Below, one piece after another: positions 63,871 to 64,000 of a stretch of DNA of 64,000 nucleotides. Position 1 is the first letter of the stretch; each line of letters starts with the position of its first letter. Made by a program: the position numbers and the translations under genes. The DNA is taken from assembly GCF_009674585.1 (NCBI RefSeq), contig NZ_WKJP01000001.1, positions 1,612,001-1,676,000 on the forward strand, read 5' to 3'. Source of the stretch: Haloferax marinisediminis (GTDB lineage Archaea > Halobacteriota > Halobacteria > Halobacteriales > Haloferacaceae). The notes under the pieces were generated by a model. The model did no database searches. It was not told the origin of the DNA and saw only the letters and a program-made list of their open reading frames with translations.

Positions 63871-64000
63871 TCAGTCGTCTCGTTGTTCGTCCAGTCGGGT
63901 CGTACACCAGTGACAGAAGTCGAGGGCAGGGTCGACTTCGCGGCCACACTGTGGGCACGATACCGCTTCGGCGTCACCGGGCGCCGTTTCGTCGCGTGGT
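63871..64000 (-). CDS. Zinc-ribbon protein, C-terminal part
   Basis: Only the last 42 codons are in the window; the 5' end lies beyond. The frame reads RDETAPGDAEAV, then CPQCGREVDPALDFCHWC, a four-Cys zinc ribbon, then a short charged tail before TGA at 63871. Proteins of this type often have membrane spans before the ribbon, but that part is not visible. Confidence 0.65.
   Translation of the reverse strand, partial: PRDETAPGDAEAVSCPQCGREVDPALDFCHWCTTRLDEQRDD

Overview
The window reads as a chromosomal segment of a halophilic archaeon, most likely Haloferax or a close relative. Reasons: high GC, strongly acidic proteins, archaeal-type ribosomal and RNA polymerase genes (L7Ae, L18e, L21e, L24e, L37e, S28e, Rpo3/4/6/10), many start codons about 25-30 bases after a TATA-like box (leaderless style), and a gene order that from memory resembles Haloferax volcanii. 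I see no transposase, integrase, CRISPR array or prophage; the region looks like core genome with small accessory genes between core blocks.

Layout. 1-9 kb: the end of RtcB, small unknown proteins, a HAD hydrolase, an acyl-CoA dehydrogenase, an AlaX editing protein, an MBF1-like regulator, tRNA-Leu(GAG), a DUF420 membrane protein, PurF and the lsm-rpl37e pair. 9-14.5 kb: RNase J, prenyl diphosphate synthase, GluRS and a cyclase-family hydrolase. 14.5-20.4 kb: a DUF456 protein, a dicluster ferredoxin, then etfB-etfA-fixCX and an unknown gene, probably an archaeal EtfABCX-type electron-bifurcating module. 20.5-25.4 kb: an HTH-GNAT fusion, TmcA, and rpl7ae-rps28e-rpl24e-ndk. 25.5-36 kb: a methyltransferase, a Tat-exported cupredoxin, a split methionine synthase pair, HemK2-like methyltransferase, MscS, KsgA, DUF655, rpoF, rpl21e, and a PLP transsulfuration enzyme. 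36-42 kb: aEF-1beta with a 59-residue zinc microprotein, an orphan TctA-like permease, rpl1-rpl10-rpl12, rpl11 and an M42 peptidase. 42-56 kb: mevalonate kinase and isopentenyl phosphate kinase, a metallo-hydrolase, Lhr, a Dna2-like nuclease-helicase, a DUF2342 metalloprotease, a VOC protein and a rhodanese/metallo-beta-lactamase fusion. 56-64 kb: a long minus-strand block tRNA-Ser, rps13-rps4-rps11-rpoD, tRNA-Leu, rpl18e-rpl13-rps9-rpoN-rpoK-eno-rps2, then a thioredoxin-like protein, a TetR regulator and a truncated zinc-ribbon gene.

How the genes fit together: most belong to translation, transcription and RNA processing. Isoprenoid-lipid genes (mvk, ipk, idsA) and the RNase J and GluRS genes belong to a syntenic block that is contiguous in many other archaea but broken into three pieces here.

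The strongest candidates for something undescribed are two gene-free stretches, each led by a near-consensus TATA box and packed with perfect inverted repeats: 52909-53109 (four consecutive hairpins, one with a k-turn-like GA/GA arrangement) and 1799-1900 (a 10-bp and a 7-bp perfect pairing that cross each other, i.e. a pseudoknot or a two-state switch). A 20-base phased repeat at 42111-42210 and structured leaders ahead of rpl1, rpl7ae and RNase J are secondary targets. All RNA structures were paired by eye, without energy calculation or database comparison.
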